DNA of 64,000 nt from Mauremys mutica (taxonomy: Eukaryota > Chordata > Testudines > Geoemydidae): NCBI RefSeq assembly GCF_020497125.1, contig NC_059081.1, positions 19,191,105 to 19,255,104 of the forward strand. The letters are read 5' to 3'. Numbering within the stretch: position 1 is the first letter of the stretch; every line of letters begins with the position of its first letter. A program made the translations under genes and the position numbers. Positions 13,267-26,166 of the stretch are shown in pieces. The notes beneath the pieces were generated by a model that did no database searches, was not told the origin of the DNA, and saw only the letters and a list, made by a program, of their open reading frames with translations.

Positions 13267-13274
13267 CTATAACC

Positions 13275-16200
13275 CATCAGTTGAATTTTTCTACCAAAAT
13301 GCACACAAGTGTTTCCATTAAGTATCAAAATATTTGTATTTTTTGTCAGACTGTAAGAAAATTATCCCAGGCATTGTTTTACTTAACAATTGTAGATAAT
13401 CTTTCAGATACTTTCTGAAAAAAATACCCATATCCTGCAGAGATTTGAATATCAGCTCAAGAAATAGTCAAGTAAATAAGATTTACAGTATGCAATTCTA
13501 ACTATTGAGAAAGAATAAACCATTTATTGTAGCATCTACATGGATCTCATTAATGCTGCCAACAAAATGCATTTTCTAAGTAGTTCCGAATGACTTTATT
13601 AAATTTAGATGTAGAGTATTCTAAACTTTCATTAGTTATGGCTTAACTGAGAGAGATGAGAATTTTCATTTTTTGATCAAACAAAATTGTGTTTCAAGAA
13701 CTTGTCAATTACCGGTAATTATTGTGCAAACTGATATTTTCATGAGGTTTTTGAAGAGGCTAAAATTGAGTCTTATTAATAAATGAAAAAGAATAACATT
13801 CAACTGTATATGGATTTAGCAGTAGCGTCTCTTCTAAGTAGGACTTTCAGAAGCACAAAAACCTGGTCAGTATGCAATTTTTAAAAATTTGCCCTGTTTT
13901 TGATCTGTGCATTTGGCTGGGGAAGTAGTTAATGAACACCTATTTGTTCCTGTTATTGTATATGTCACAAAGGCTCTCCAATTTCCTTCAGTGAATGCTA
14001 ACTTAACCTACAGAATATGATGAACAATGCTGTTGAAAGATTTCTAAAGAATAACATCACCTTATGAGCATGGGGACCCAAACCCACCAGGTGCTGAGTA
14101 CCCTTCAGTCTCTTTGATTTGAATGGCAGTTTAGGGTGCTCAGCACCTCAAAAGAGGCTCTCACCATCTAGTAGGACACAGGCCTTTCAAAAGATGTAGG
14201 CACCTAGACAAAGTGGCTAGATTTCTGTAAGTGCTAGCAGCTCCCATTGTGTTGAGTAGAATCTGTTGGGTGTTGAGAAGTTCTGAAAATGTTGCCCTTA
14301 ATCCATAAAAGGTTTTAAAGTATCTCAGAATAGGTCAAATCTGTTCCTTAATCTACATTCAGTAGTCTCATAAGAAGCAATTTGTGGCTGTCTGGGAATA
14401 TCTATTCAAATGATTCCTTCACTATCTAAGAAGCATTATCTTTGCTGCCACTAGTCCAATTATTATCCAATTGTCTTATCATCTTTCTCGTTGCAGCAAG
14501 CTGCCCTGTGTCAAATCCTACTGCTATTCAAATCAGAGAGAAAACTCCTATTGGCTTCAGTAGGGGAGGACCAGACCCATAATATCAATCCATGATAAAA
14601 TATTGGAATAAGCAATATCCTTAATAAATTCAGTGACTGTCAGAAAGACAATGTGATACTGCTGGTGTGTGATCTGGAAGTTATATAACTATAACTGCAG
14701 AGTGGCAGGAGAGTACACACAACAACCGCTTTCTCAGATAACCACCCTTTGACAAACTCGCACCAATGCACATAAAATGTTCAGAAAAAAAATGCAGTTA
14801 ATTTTCAGGCAGCTTAGTTACTTCCCACTTTAAAAGAAGTTACTATAAAAGAACATAATAGGGTCGTTCAAAAAAACTGAAATGTTCCAAAATTTGGAAA
14901 TTGGTAGTTCATTATCAGTAAATTAAAGATGGACATCAAACCAAATGCAATTGAGGAAATCCAGATCTGGATTCAAATTTGTGCGCTAAATTCTTATCTG
15001 GCTCTTTTAAAAAGGGCCAAACCCAAACCTCAAGAATACTGAGAAAGTCCTGATCCAGATCTGGATCCACATTTATTCCTATAATTGCAATGAATTTTAA
15101 TTCTCATTAATATAATTTATATATTTAATAATGCCAGAATAACTGTTAAATATATCACTTGAAGTTCTTCGCTTTAGCATTATAAAATTAATGAGTTAAT
15201 GTTTGGCAAGTGTTGTAAACATGTAATATCCTATATGAGGGCTATGTAGCTGACTTATTTGTATTAAGGGCCAGATCCTGCAACACTTACAAGCCATAAT
15301 GCTTGCTGCCTTAAGTAGTTATATTGAAGTCAGCAGTAAGTAGTACACCCAGCAGTGTTTGTGAGGATCAGGCTCTTGTTTTGATTATAATGTTCCTAAA
15401 ACATGAATTTCCGTGTTTGTGTGTGGGGGGGGTTTCTTTGTCTCATTCTCCTGTGGCTAAGAGCTGGTGTCGGACAGGGTTTATATCTGTGCGAATTTGT
15501 TCATAGATAAAACAAACATCAGTAAGTAGGTGCTTTAGTAGTTAGACAAGCAATAGATCTGCATTAGAAAATCCATCAGAGAAATCAATTATAATTTGAG
15601 TTTGTGTAGTGGAGAGAGAATGTAAATATTCTATCTATATAAACCAGGTATTAATAGAGTAATTATCTGATGGGCAGAAAACAGAGACTTTATGGATAGT
15701 CTTGCAGGTGAGTAAAATAAAATAAATAGCCCTTATGTTCCTGTAACATCCATTGAAGTAACATTCGTTTCTTGAGAGTGAAATCTGAAAGATTGTGCCC
15801 CATAATATAAAGTACGTACGTTGCTCATCAGTCCTGATCTGTCAAGTTTATAAAGATGATGATGAAACTCAATCAAGCTAAATACTTACATATAGGATAT
15901 ATTTAACATATCCAATTCAGGAATGTCTGCACTACAATTAAATACCCGCGACAGGCCCATGTCAGCTGACTCAGGCTATAGGCTGTTTAATTGCAGCATA
16001 GATGTTCAGGCTTGGGCTAGAGCCTGGGCTCTGGGATGCTCTCCCCATCAAATATTTTAATCAAAATTCATATATTCATTTTTACATAATTTGCATTCCC
16101 TCAGTGTCTCTGTGAAATCTGTAACATTTTCACTTTCAAAAATATATAAATCCTTGGTATATACTATATTCAGGTGAAAAGTTCCTAACCACAGAACTGT

Positions 16201-17400
16201 TACACAGGGTTGTCTCAATCTGAAACTACAATATTCTCCTATCTCCAGGAGGTTTCAGGAAATAAAGTGATGGGGGACACAGCTCCTCCGTCAGATAAAT
16301 GATTGGAACAAACGAGAGTGGTTTTTTTTCCTCTAAGAATCCTTTTTATTGAGTCTAAAGCGCACATCTAAAATAGTAAGTCTAGAGCAACCCTGATATA
16401 GTTACCCAAAATCTGAGGTGCTGTTGAGTGGTCAGTGGCAGTTTTCTGGTGGCCAGCCTTCCTCCTAGCCACTGGAGAGTTGGCTCTTGGCCTCCTAGCT
16501 CATAAAAAAACCTCTTCAAACTTCTCCAAATTACACATTTTGACTCGTTTTTTATAGGTTGCTGAAAACAAAGCTAATAACTCATAGTAAATCCTTGCAC
16601 TCTAACAATTTTCCTAATATCAACAGCAACTCCTAGTCATAATATCAGCAAAAACTCATAATCACAAACTCCCAGATCCAAGCTCAGCCATCCACACTTC
16701 TGCCCATTCTAATCATTCTTTCAATTTTAGTTTCCATTCTTATCAGCAAAACTGCAGCTGCAGTTATTTTGTATGCTTATATAAAGCTCAAATTATTTCT
16801 AACTATGTGTTGTTCTCTCTTCCAGTTAATGGTGGCTGAGTGCACAAAATGGCTGTGATACAGTCACTTCAGTTTCTCTAGTAACAGAACCAGATTCCAA
16901 ATATGGGATAAATGAACCGATTTTGACTATACCTGGTTGTCTACACCTCTTCCCACACTTTTTGCATTTACCAAATTCGCTAGTGGTGTTAGCAAGTACA
17001 AATAGTTTGGCAAATTGTAAAGGCCTTTAAAAAGTTACAAAGAAATTTGCTTTTGTGGAAAGTTTAAAACGCTAATTTTAGGCAGAAATATTCTGATTTC
17101 TTATATACTGTAGCTTCTCCACAAGATATGTAAATAAACCTTTCTAATAGGTTATGTTCTTAGTAAACATAAGAAGGAACATGTACAAAGCTCTTTATTT
17201 TTGTGTTATGTAGACTCCTATATCCCTGGTCAAGTCAACCTAATTGTTTGTTGATATTGTAAACCTAACAGCATAAATGGGCACATTTTCATCCTGCTGC
17301 TTTGGGAGTTTGGTGTTAATATGAGTTTTGTACCAATTTTTCTGAAAATTTATTCTGGGCTGTAAAATGAAAACAAAAACTCTACTCAGTGACTAGCAAT
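13275..17400. other. AT-rich intron with faint repeat remnants
   Basis: About 14090-14280 has caggtgctgagtaccc mirrored by gggtgctcagcacct, an old palindromic repeat piece. About 15924-16035 has gcccatgtcagctgactcag and tgcagcatagatgttcaggc, a fragment of the family at 24941 and 36147. Nothing else recognised. Confidence 0.5.
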
Positions 17401-17604
17401 GGAGGGAGGAGAGCAATAGCTAAGTGGTTTGAGCATTGGTCTGTTAAACCCAGGGTTGTGAGTTCAATCCTTGAGGGGGCCACTTAGGAATCTGGGGCAA
17501 AAATCAGTACTTGGTCCTGCTAGTGAAGGCAGGGGACTGGACTTGATGACCTTTCAAGGTCCCTTTCACTTCTCAGAGATGGGTATATCTCCAATTATTA
17601 TAAT
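17401..17604 (+). mobile_element. Cry-type tRNA-derived SINE (turtle)
   Basis: The head has a PolIII A box, tagctaagtggtttgag (17417-17433), and a B box, gagttcaatcc (17460-17470). It is followed by the non-tRNA body with ggcaaaaatcagtacttggtcctgctagtgaagg in register with the copy at 33281, and a tail atatctccaattatt. As recalled, this structure is the cryptodiran turtle Cry/tortoise PolIII SINE with a tRNA-Lys-like head. It has a short internal insertion (cagtactt) relative to the other copy. Confidence 0.85.
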
Positions 17605-17667
17605 AGAATACTTTAATTTTTTTATCATAATTAGGCAACATTTAAAACTGGGGCCTGAATGTGTTCT

Positions 17668-17755
17668 TACCTCTGTTTGACACTGGTGTATTTTTACTGA
17701 TATTAAAGGAATTACTTCTGATTTACACCAGGATAAGTGATATTGGAATCAGACC
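17668..17755. repeat. Palindromic MITE remnant
   Basis: The left half, gacactggtgtatttttac, is mirrored by the right half, ctgatttacaccaggataag. Same loose family as 5850-5935. Confidence 0.45.
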
Positions 17756-19184
17756 TCTTATGTTTTATATATTTTTTCTTTTTACAACAGTACATGACAA
17801 AGGGCTACATGCTAGCTTTGATCTGCAATGAAACTTCATTCATGGGAATTTCATGTATGGATCCAGGGCACTATATAACCTATTTCCTTTTTTCCTTTTA
17901 TGTCTGAAACCATGATTAACCCTTTGGACAAACAATTGTTTGTGGATAACTATAATAATGTTACTAACATACAGTTACAGGGCTAGATTCATGAGTATGT
18001 TCTAGTTGCTTTTCACTGTTCTGGAAGTCATAAACCCAGTTTAATTAGTTGATTAAATTGATTTTTTGGCTGATCTGCAGCACTGGTGCATGTCAGTATA
18101 TCTGATATGATAGTAAAGATACACACAGAGACCTGTTCTATAAAGACAACTTTCTAACCAGTAGTGTCTACTGAAATTATCACTACAATATCTGGCCTGT
18201 CTGTGCTTTCATTAAAGCTATTGGGAAAATTCAAACTCACTTTCTAGAGAGCAGGATCTGGCACTTCTTTATAGAAATCTTGTAGGTTAACACTAATATT
18301 GTTAGTCTATATTGTGAGCAGGAAGAGATTTTCTTTATCCAATTTACACTACATGCAAGAACAGGTGGTTAGTGTTTATACTAGTCAATTATTTTCATAT
18401 ACTAACTAGTCTCATATAGCCATGAGTCTTGTTCTGGTTTTCAGATAACATGACAGGTTTATCAGTAGTTTATGTCTAAAAATTGAAAGATTTTTAGCAT
18501 AAAATGATTTTATCGTTGTAACTTAATAGGACCTTTGAATGTCTATTACACCTTAAATGTGGAAAACATTTGGGTAACTTTTTTTAACATGATTCCTGGA
18601 AATTTATTTTATAAACACCCATTAGTTTTAACGAGAGAGACAGCCAACTCTCCACATGCTGCTCTTAAACTTGCCCAATAATATTTTGCAAATATTTTAT
18701 TGTAGATCTTAAATTATGAAATACAGATCGTTTGTATCTTATAAATGTTTTCTGTGCCAAGAGAGATATTAAATATGAATTATTTGAATACATGGCCCCA
18801 AAATTGTATGGTTATAGCTGGCATGCATTATTATATACGCTGTGTTTTGTAATTGAGACCTCATATCAGGAAATCAGTTTTTAGAATTCACTGCGCAGAC
18901 TTATCATTTACAGATGTCACACATACACTGATAACACAACTGGTTGCTTAGTGTTTATTTACATGGTTGACAGATTCCTTTTACATCTTAGACATTTAAA
19001 AGGAAAGGAATATTCCTCATCAGAAGACATTACAGAGGAATAAAAGCAGCCCACAATAACATTCTAAGATAATAACATTCCGTTTAGAGTGAACTAGGAT
19101 GAAAGTCACAAATTCTTGTACGGCGTTACACTGCTTTGTGCAAATTATCGCTGTTGTTATTGTGGTCTCCCTCCATTAAGTTCC
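17756..19184. other. AT-rich intron, nothing recognised
   Basis: No supported gene, RNA or element. Confidence 0.55.
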
Positions 19185-19197
19185 AATGGAAGAAATG

Positions 19198-19290
19198 TAA
19201 AAGCAGCAAAGAATCCTGTGGCACCTTATAGACTAACAGAAGTTTTGCAGCATGAGCTTTCGTGGGTGAATACCCACTTCGTCGGATGCA
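19198..19290 (-). mobile_element. Fold-back retroelement family, truncated copy with perfect 13-bp duplication
   Basis: Flanked by aatggaagaaatg at 19185-19197 and 19291-19303, identical. The body runs from taaaagcagcaaagaatcct to cccacttcgtcggatgca. On the - strand it shows CCGACGA, a perfect six-pair stem (gtgggt/acccac), GAAA and the gctcatgc hairpin: a hammerhead-like core with one changed base. Relative to 22521-22648 it lacks about 35 bp at the left (sense 3') end. The identical duplications suggest a fairly young insertion. Confidence 0.85.
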
Positions 19291-19303
19291 AATGGAAGAA
19301 ATG

Positions 19304-20454
19304 ATTGTTTAGATATTTTTAGTTCATGCATGACTGCGGTATCTGGACACAGTATGTGGGTACCTAGATTTCACTTCTGAAAGGGCTCCTTTTAACAGAA
19401 TTACCAGGTTAATATATATTAGTTTTTACTGTTACATTTCAAATGTATGAGGATAATGAAAGTATTGAAAGTGAATATCTCGTTGATAATACGCTACCTG
19501 CCTATTGCTTTTTTCTTTTTAATAATTTTAAATATGTACAATAAAAATGAAGGAAAACTGTTTGATTAACAGGCCTCATCCTGCTCCAATTAAATTTACT
19601 TGATTAAAACTCCCCTTAACTAACTTATATGGGAGCCAGAATGACCTAATATATTAATATTTCATCTCCACCAAGCTACCAGCTCCTTTCCGTCTTGGTA
19701 TCAAAACTACTGCAGTATCAGTTCTCTGTTATCCGCACTCAGCTTTGTAAACAGTGCTCGCTTTAAAGAAGCAGACATTTTTTATCAAAAGGCAATTCCT
19801 GCAACTTTTTCTTGTTTTGTTTCCATTTTATGATAAACTGTGTAAAAAAAAGTTATCTTAATCATATTTAGATTATTTTAAATCTACTTATCTCAAAAAA
19901 TAGTTCATTATTTCCTTTGTCAAAGATTACATCTACAGTAGTTGATCATTTAATTTGCATTTAGTTCAAGATTTTATCAAGAACGTTGTCTGTGATTCAC
20001 TCTTTAATTGTGGGTTTCCAAGAAAAAGATCTCAGCACCCACAGGACAGAGTGGGTGCACTCTATTGTACTTCAGTGCTCTATTAAAGTAACTCAGGTTT
20101 ACTTCTGAAAGGTATTTATGGCATTTTCAAAACCTTGAGTCGCCTCTCATATTGGTGAACTGCCACAACTTCAGTGAAGTTATTCCAATGTGAGAGGAAA
20201 ATCAAGCAACCTTAAGGCCTTATAAAGCTAAGAACTGCTAGAACGTCTATGGATTTTTTTTGTTTGTACTAATCTTGAGAATAGGTTGGAGAATTTTGAG
20301 CTCATAAGTTTTTCATCAGAAGGTGCTGATTCATTGAAACCAAACCTTCCTTTGAAAGGGCCCTTTTAATACAACTTTCATCAGGAAGGTTTCCTCAGGT
20401 CAGGGATAGAATTTCTGGTCAAAAGAAGAGGGAAAACACCATCCCAGCATAGCC
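19304..20454. other. AT-rich intron, nothing recognised
   Basis: No supported feature. Confidence 0.55.
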
Positions 20455-20760
20455 AGTAGCCTGGTGCTTAGGGCACTCACCTGGGATATGGGAGACCCAT
20501 GAGGAACCTCAGTCTCACACATCCCAAATGAGTGCCCTGACTCAAAGCTATTGAGTGCTCTGGGATAGAGGTGTCCCCCTCAATCTCTCCTGCTGGAGCT
20601 GGAATAAATAATTAAATGTTTGTTAGAGCAGGGTCTCGAACCTGAGTCTTCCAATGCCCTGTGAGTGCCTTATAGAGGCCGTAGAGTCAATCTTGCACTC
20701 TGTCATCCAATGAATATTTAATTGTTTATACAAACATGAACATCTCCAGCAGGAGAGCGA
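20455..20760 (+). repeat. tRNA-like SINE remnant
   Basis: The head, gcctggtgcttagggcactc followed by acctgggatatgggagaccc, looks like a decayed tRNA-derived SINE start (A-box-like ggtgcttaggg). The following tagagcagggtctcgaacct region looks like a related piece in the other orientation. Ends and duplication are not resolved. Confidence 0.45.
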
Positions 20761-22507
20761 GAGGGAGCGAGAGGCAGAGATTAAAACTATAGCACGGTGT
20801 TTACTCTGAAGCCTGTCAGGGTGGGTACATAATGCCTAAGGTGTATGGCTTACAGGTGACGTAAGAGAAAAAATATAATTTCAAACCAAGTTTTGAAGAC
20901 CATCTAAAATGTGTGTGTGTATTTTTTAAAATAGTTTTATTTACAACACAAGATAGTATACTGGGATTTAAAGGTTTTACTAGCAGCTATTTGAGATGAC
21001 CTGCAATATTTTAATGGCACCATCCAAAATTTTTGCCACTAAAATTTTTACACTTCACCACACCATCATGTATTTTTCTCCATCTTTCTTTTTGGTGTGT
21101 ATTTTTTAAAACCAAGGTACCAAATTCCCAGTTTAATAAAAGCCAACAGGTTATATACCAAATGTTACACATGCATTCCCACAAGGAGACAGTCATTGTG
21201 TACAACCTTGTTACTCTTGAAACTTAAATTTAACACAAGCTTCAGAATCCAATTGCAAAGCTATTGACAGCTGATATTTGGAGAGTGATTTTTCACACTT
21301 TGTAATTAGATAAAGCAATTGAAGGTTAATTCAGCTGAAAAAATACATAAGAACGTATAGTTCTTTTCATAAGGTCATGGACAAGGTGAAAAGAAAACAG
21401 TTTCATTATACAAAATATTGAAAAATGAACTTTACAAGATAATGCCCTTGATGTCATTGTTGAACAAAGTTTGTATTTAATAAAAACAGCAGATGCTACA
21501 GATCAGATTGTAAAACAGTTTCAGTTATAGAACCCTCTCTTTATTCACTAATGACTTTCTCCCTTGGGGCTGTTGGCTGTCAGTTCAAAAGTAATTAAAA
21601 AAAAACTTAACAAAAATCTAGTTATTCATTCATGAGTTTGGCAAGTCTGAAAACACTGTAAAATATTATTGCTACACATTTTTCAGACAGCTCAAAAGTA
21701 GCTGAACTTTGGAGCTTTACATGTGAATAGTGCTCATTTTGGAATAGGGCCTCAGCTAAACTTGGAGGGGGGGAAAACCACTTAGATAACTGAATTGAAA
21801 AATAGCACTGAAGGATAGTTGCCAGACATCTGCTAAGATGCTTTAGGGGGAGTGAAGTGCTGTCCCTTTGACCTTCTCCCTGTCCATGAAAGGAAACCAG
21901 AATACAAAATTTGGGAAACTGTGGAGGTCTCTGTCCACAGAGCAAGTACAGTATGAGCAGCATCAGAGCAAGTTTCTCTGCATTGCCTCACCAGTGTTCT
22001 GGTGCCACCACCTTTGGGCCTGAGGTGATAGTTCAGTCTCCATCATACTCATATTCAGTCCTTGGCCTCCTTGCTGAGATTCCCAACGAAAAGGCCAGCT
22101 AGCAGATGTGGTGGAGCTTTCTAAGAATTGGACTGACCCATAGACTCTCACCCCCAGTTTATTTTACTTAAGCCACCTAAGGAAGGGCTTTATTGCTAAA
22201 TGCTGTAGTTAAAGCATTTCAAATTGGCTGCCAAGTTTGAAATTGGAGAGATGGTGACATAGGGCTGTTTTAAGGTCTTAATTGTGCTGCATAAGAAATA
22301 TGTTTTTTATTCCTTCCTTTAAAGATACTCAGAGCAGTTATAGCTCTCCTCCTCCCTTAACTGTAAATGAATACATAAAAAATAGGGTGCCATAGGTTAT
22401 TGTATATCACTGAGCTGAAAAAACCTAGTTCATAGGCATATGAGTAGAATTTACAAAGGAGGAATCCATAAGATATATAGATAGACAGATAAACTGAATG
22501 AAATAAC
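20761..22507. other. AT-rich intron, nothing recognised
   Basis: Contains two overlapping open frames (113 and 63 codons near 21622-22102) with no domain or splice support. Confidence 0.55.
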
Positions 22508-22520
22508 TAATGCTCTAGTA

Positions 22521-22648
22521 TCAGAGGGGTAGCCATGTTAGTCTGGATCTGTAAAAGCAGCAAAGAGTCCTGTGGCACCTTATAGACTAACAGACATATT
22601 GGAGCATGAGTTTTCATGGGTGAATACCCACTTCGTCAGATGCATGTG
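22521..22648 (-). mobile_element. Fold-back retroelement family, uninverted copy with 13-bp duplication
   Basis: Flanked by taatgctctagta (22508-22520) and taatgctttagta (22649-22661), 12 of 13 identical. The body runs from tcagaggggtagccatgtta to cacttcgtcagatgcatgtg. This is the cleanest simple copy. On the - strand it carries an exact CTGACGA (22633-22639), a six-pair stem with one G-U pair, GAAA (22612-22615) and a short stem III with loop TCAT. No protein is encoded. Confidence 0.85.
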
Positions 22649-24229
22649 TAATGCTTTAGTAATGCTTTGCACTCCAAGAGAACCTTCCATCAGAGGCTTT
22701 CAAGATGCTTACACAATACATTGGAGTCCCTACTGAGGCAAGACTTTCAGTGAAGCTAATGAGTATTTGGACTGAGTAAGGACTGGAGATTTGGGACCAA
22801 TGTTTGTATAGTACTTTGAAAATGTACAGTGTAAAATAAGTACTGGATGGTAATTATAGTTTTTTATTGTTACTAAAAGAGACAATTGTTCTGGCACAGT
22901 ACAAAGGCTGTGAATGTCCAAATCCCTTGAACAGCTGTGTTCTATTTTTCTTTCTAATTTGTGGTTACTTATATTCTTCATGACTGTTTTCTTCACTTAT
23001 ATTCTTCATGACAATTTTTCTGCACAGGAACTGTTACCAATTATTCAGTAGGTTATCCAGTTACATTTTTACTTGTCATTCAACCTCAGCATAACACAAA
23101 ATATGATAATAGGCAAAATGATCTTTAAACAATTGCAGATGCAGTAATTGTATGTCTTGTGATTTGAAAAATTGATTCTTTGATTTTTCTTGATTGCACT
23201 GCAAACACATCTTCATTTTGAGTACTGGAAGGTAGAGTAGGATAAATAGATTAAAAGAGTAGCTGTTAAGGTTATTCTTATTGGTATTACAGTAATGCCT
23301 AAAAACCCACATTAGGCTAGATGCTCCACAGACACATATGAAGGCACATTTCCTACCCAAAAAAGTTTATCTACTTATACTGAAATAAAATACAACAAAG
23401 GAGAGTAACAAACAATAGGAACTAGTTGGAGAGGGAAGACAATGGCAACAGTAATAAGATCACATGGTTATGCAGGCTTACAATCTGCATGACATGATGG
23501 TTACAAATCATTTAGCAGTTGCTTTTTAAAACAAGTAAATAATACCAGCTATTGCCAAATGTCACACAACCCAGACATGGCTTAACTGATTTTGGTTGTC
23601 TGTGGGCATTACAGCAGAAATGAATCTTGAGAAAGCGTTGAAAGCTGGACAAGGTAGTGGTCTTGCATCTTATTTCCAGGGAGATGTTCAATGTGTCTGA
23701 AAGAAGATGTTGGTACATTTGTGGGGAAAAATGGAGAAATGAGTGTTCAAGATAGGCATCATTGGCAGAGTGAAGGAGGCAGAGGAGGTGTCAGAGAGAA
23801 AGTGGCTGAAATAGGGTTTTGGATGGAAGGGGATTGCTCAGAAATGAGATAGAGATTTGCTAGTCATCAGCCTAAAACTTTTAGTTGAAGCCATGTGAGA
23901 GGCTGCAATTGAGCCATACACAAAGGGCAAAGAAAGTGAAAGAGAAGCCATGACAGAGTCCTATGGAAACTTCATGGGGAATGGGATAAGAAAGAAGGGG
24001 GACCCATTGAAAGAGATGCTAAGGAAATGGCTAAAAGTTGTGCTTTTATATTCTTTCTTTGGTGCAGTACAATGTGATACAGCGTGGAATATATGCTCTT
24101 TGGCGCAGGGATTATCTTTTTGTCCTGTGTTTATAGAATGTCTATACAAAGTGGTCCTGGTCCTTGACTATGGCTTTTGGCACTAAGATAATACAAATAA
24201 ATTAATAATGTGATCATACTGGAACGCTA

Positions 24230-24260
24230 TGTGTGTATATATACACACACACATGCACAC
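24230..24260. repeat. TG/TA/CA self-complementary microsatellite
   Basis: The run tgtgtgtatatatacacaca is self-complementary and could form a hairpin or cruciform. Confidence 0.85.
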
Positions 24261-24512
24261 TATTCCTCTTTTTATCCTGGTGTCTTTAAATGTTTTTTGT
24301 TACTAAATTTCATAAGTACTAAGAAAACATTACCATTCTGGTTTTTTGTATTGTTTTAACATTGTCCCATTTAATAATGTTCCTACTTTTCATTTGACGA
24401 ACCAGAGCTTGTTCTAGACCAAACAAACCTACAACTGTAAGATATGACCAATACTCACACTCTCCCATCTAGCTGTGCATGCTGTAAATCACAATCATGT
24501 ATGGGCTGGCTG

Positions 24513-24540
24513 ATTTGCATGGATTAGTTAATATGCAAAT
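24513..24540. promoter_or_regulatory. Candidate POU/homeodomain site cluster
   Basis: atttgcat at 24513-24520 and its exact reverse complement atgcaaat at 24533-24540 flank ggattagttaat. These are perfect octamer (POU-factor) motifs in inverted arrangement, with an OTX/PITX-type ggatta between. Only motif matches are seen; enhancer activity is inference. Confidence 0.3.
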
Positions 24541-24940
24541 AACAGAGAGGTGGACAGCAGCATTGTGCTATGATCTGTATAGAGGCTCTTCATTATCATG
24601 CAGGAAGGAACATTTTCGTAATCACAAAAGGTGCCTTTGAAAATCTCTCCTATACTTAGGCTTGGCTGAATTTGATTTTTTTATTTCTTTTTATAATGAT
24701 GAATAATATTGATGTTTATTTTTAAGCATTTTTAAACATCAATTTAAATTTTCACAGTTTCTGGAAATTCTGGGAGGGTGTCAGACAATAGACACAGAGA
24801 TTCAAAAAGTCAAAGCTTTATAACTGTTAAAACATAAATTTTCAACATCATATCTTAAAATATACAAAGTAAATATCCTTAAATTAAACTCTCAGAAGTT
24901 CTTAAGTAACATTTTTCTTACTTTGCCTAGGTGTAAATTC

Positions 24941-25190
24941 AGGATATGTCTACACAGGGATGAAAAACCCACAGTTGGCCAAGATCAGCTGACTTGGGTT
25001 CACACGGCTCCTCTCTGGGGCTCAAAAATTGCTGTGTAGACATGCAATGGTGGGGGGTCTCGGAGCTTGGGCTCCATCCCGAGCCTGAATGTCTACAGAG
25101 CAATTTTTATCCATGCAGCTTAAGCCCGCAAGCCTGAGTCAGCTGATCCGGGCTGTGCCGCAGATCTTTTATTCCAGTGTAGATGTACCT
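24941..25190. mobile_element. hAT-type MITE (tctacac/gtgtaga ends)
   Basis: The left end aggatatgtctacac mirrors the right end gtgtagatgtacct. The interior is palindromic: gatcagctgacttgggttc mirrors gcctgagtcagctgatccg, and gcaatttttatcc mirrors caaaaattgc. The flanks gtaaattc and gtagatta agree in 6 of 8 bases, consistent with an aged 8-bp duplication. Non-autonomous. Confidence 0.7.
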
Positions 25191-26155
25191 GTAGATTATT
25201 ATTGGTAAAAAATATTTTTCATTGGTTTGTGTGTGTACAGTGAAATAGACATTTACCGAAAATTATTAATAAAAATGGAATCCTTTGAAGCTAGAATTTA
25301 TAGTACTGTCATGTGAACCAGTTGTAGGCGAGCAGTCACCACTGTTGGAATAATAGTTTGAAGAAAAATGCTATAACAAGTCATACTGTAGCTACTATAT
25401 GCCTCTTTCTATGGACTGGAACTGTTCAAAGAAATAAACCAAAGAGATAATTTGGCAACAGTTTATTTTTAATATCAATTAACAAATATTGCTTGAATTG
25501 TAATGAGACTCCTGCAAAAATTTAATTTTAATATGCCAAATGAATTATGAGTGCCATTGGATTTTTAATGTTCAGATACTTAGTGTCCCATAAAAGTAGC
25601 TTCCATTAAATATATAGTATTGCTGTTATGGCAATCTTGGAGATGTAACTGCCCCTTTCTGTTTGAAAAGAAGAAACAGGACCCCTGACATTTTCAATGA
25701 ATTAAACAGTGTTTTAAACCTCCTGTGTTCAACAGACTTAAAATCAGCTCTTTGAAATTTTAAAGTCTTTAATGAATAAGCTTCAGGAATTAAAAAAAAA
25801 AAAGTCTACTGTAAATAAATCAGAGCCCATAGACTGGAAATCATTATAGTAGTAGGTCAATAAATGCAGTAAAAATACAGTAAAAATGTGTACAAGAAAA
25901 CAAATAAAAACACTAGATATCAGCAAATAATCAGAGAAGCATAACTGTGGTATATATGGCACCCTATGGATATTGGTTCTGATCATTGTTCTAATGGTAC
26001 TAAAACTTAAAGATCTGATTCTGTACTGTCATACACCAGTGAAAACAGTGTTTCCATCAAAAATAATGGAATTTAAGTGGTAGGAAAACAATGTAAGTGA
26101 GAGCAGGAACACATGAAGACCAAGAATAGTGACCACAGACACAAGCAGAAGTACA
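25191..26155. other. AT-rich intron, nothing recognised
   Basis: No supported feature. Confidence 0.55.
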
Positions 26156-26166
26156 AAGTCTTATCT

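Larger units (their letters stand above)
22662..24940. other. Intron, one microsatellite, no gene recognised
   Basis: About 23380-24010 is purine-rich with a texture like an old LINE body, but I cannot assign it. A symmetric octamer pair lies at 24513-24540 (see findings). Confidence 0.45.
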
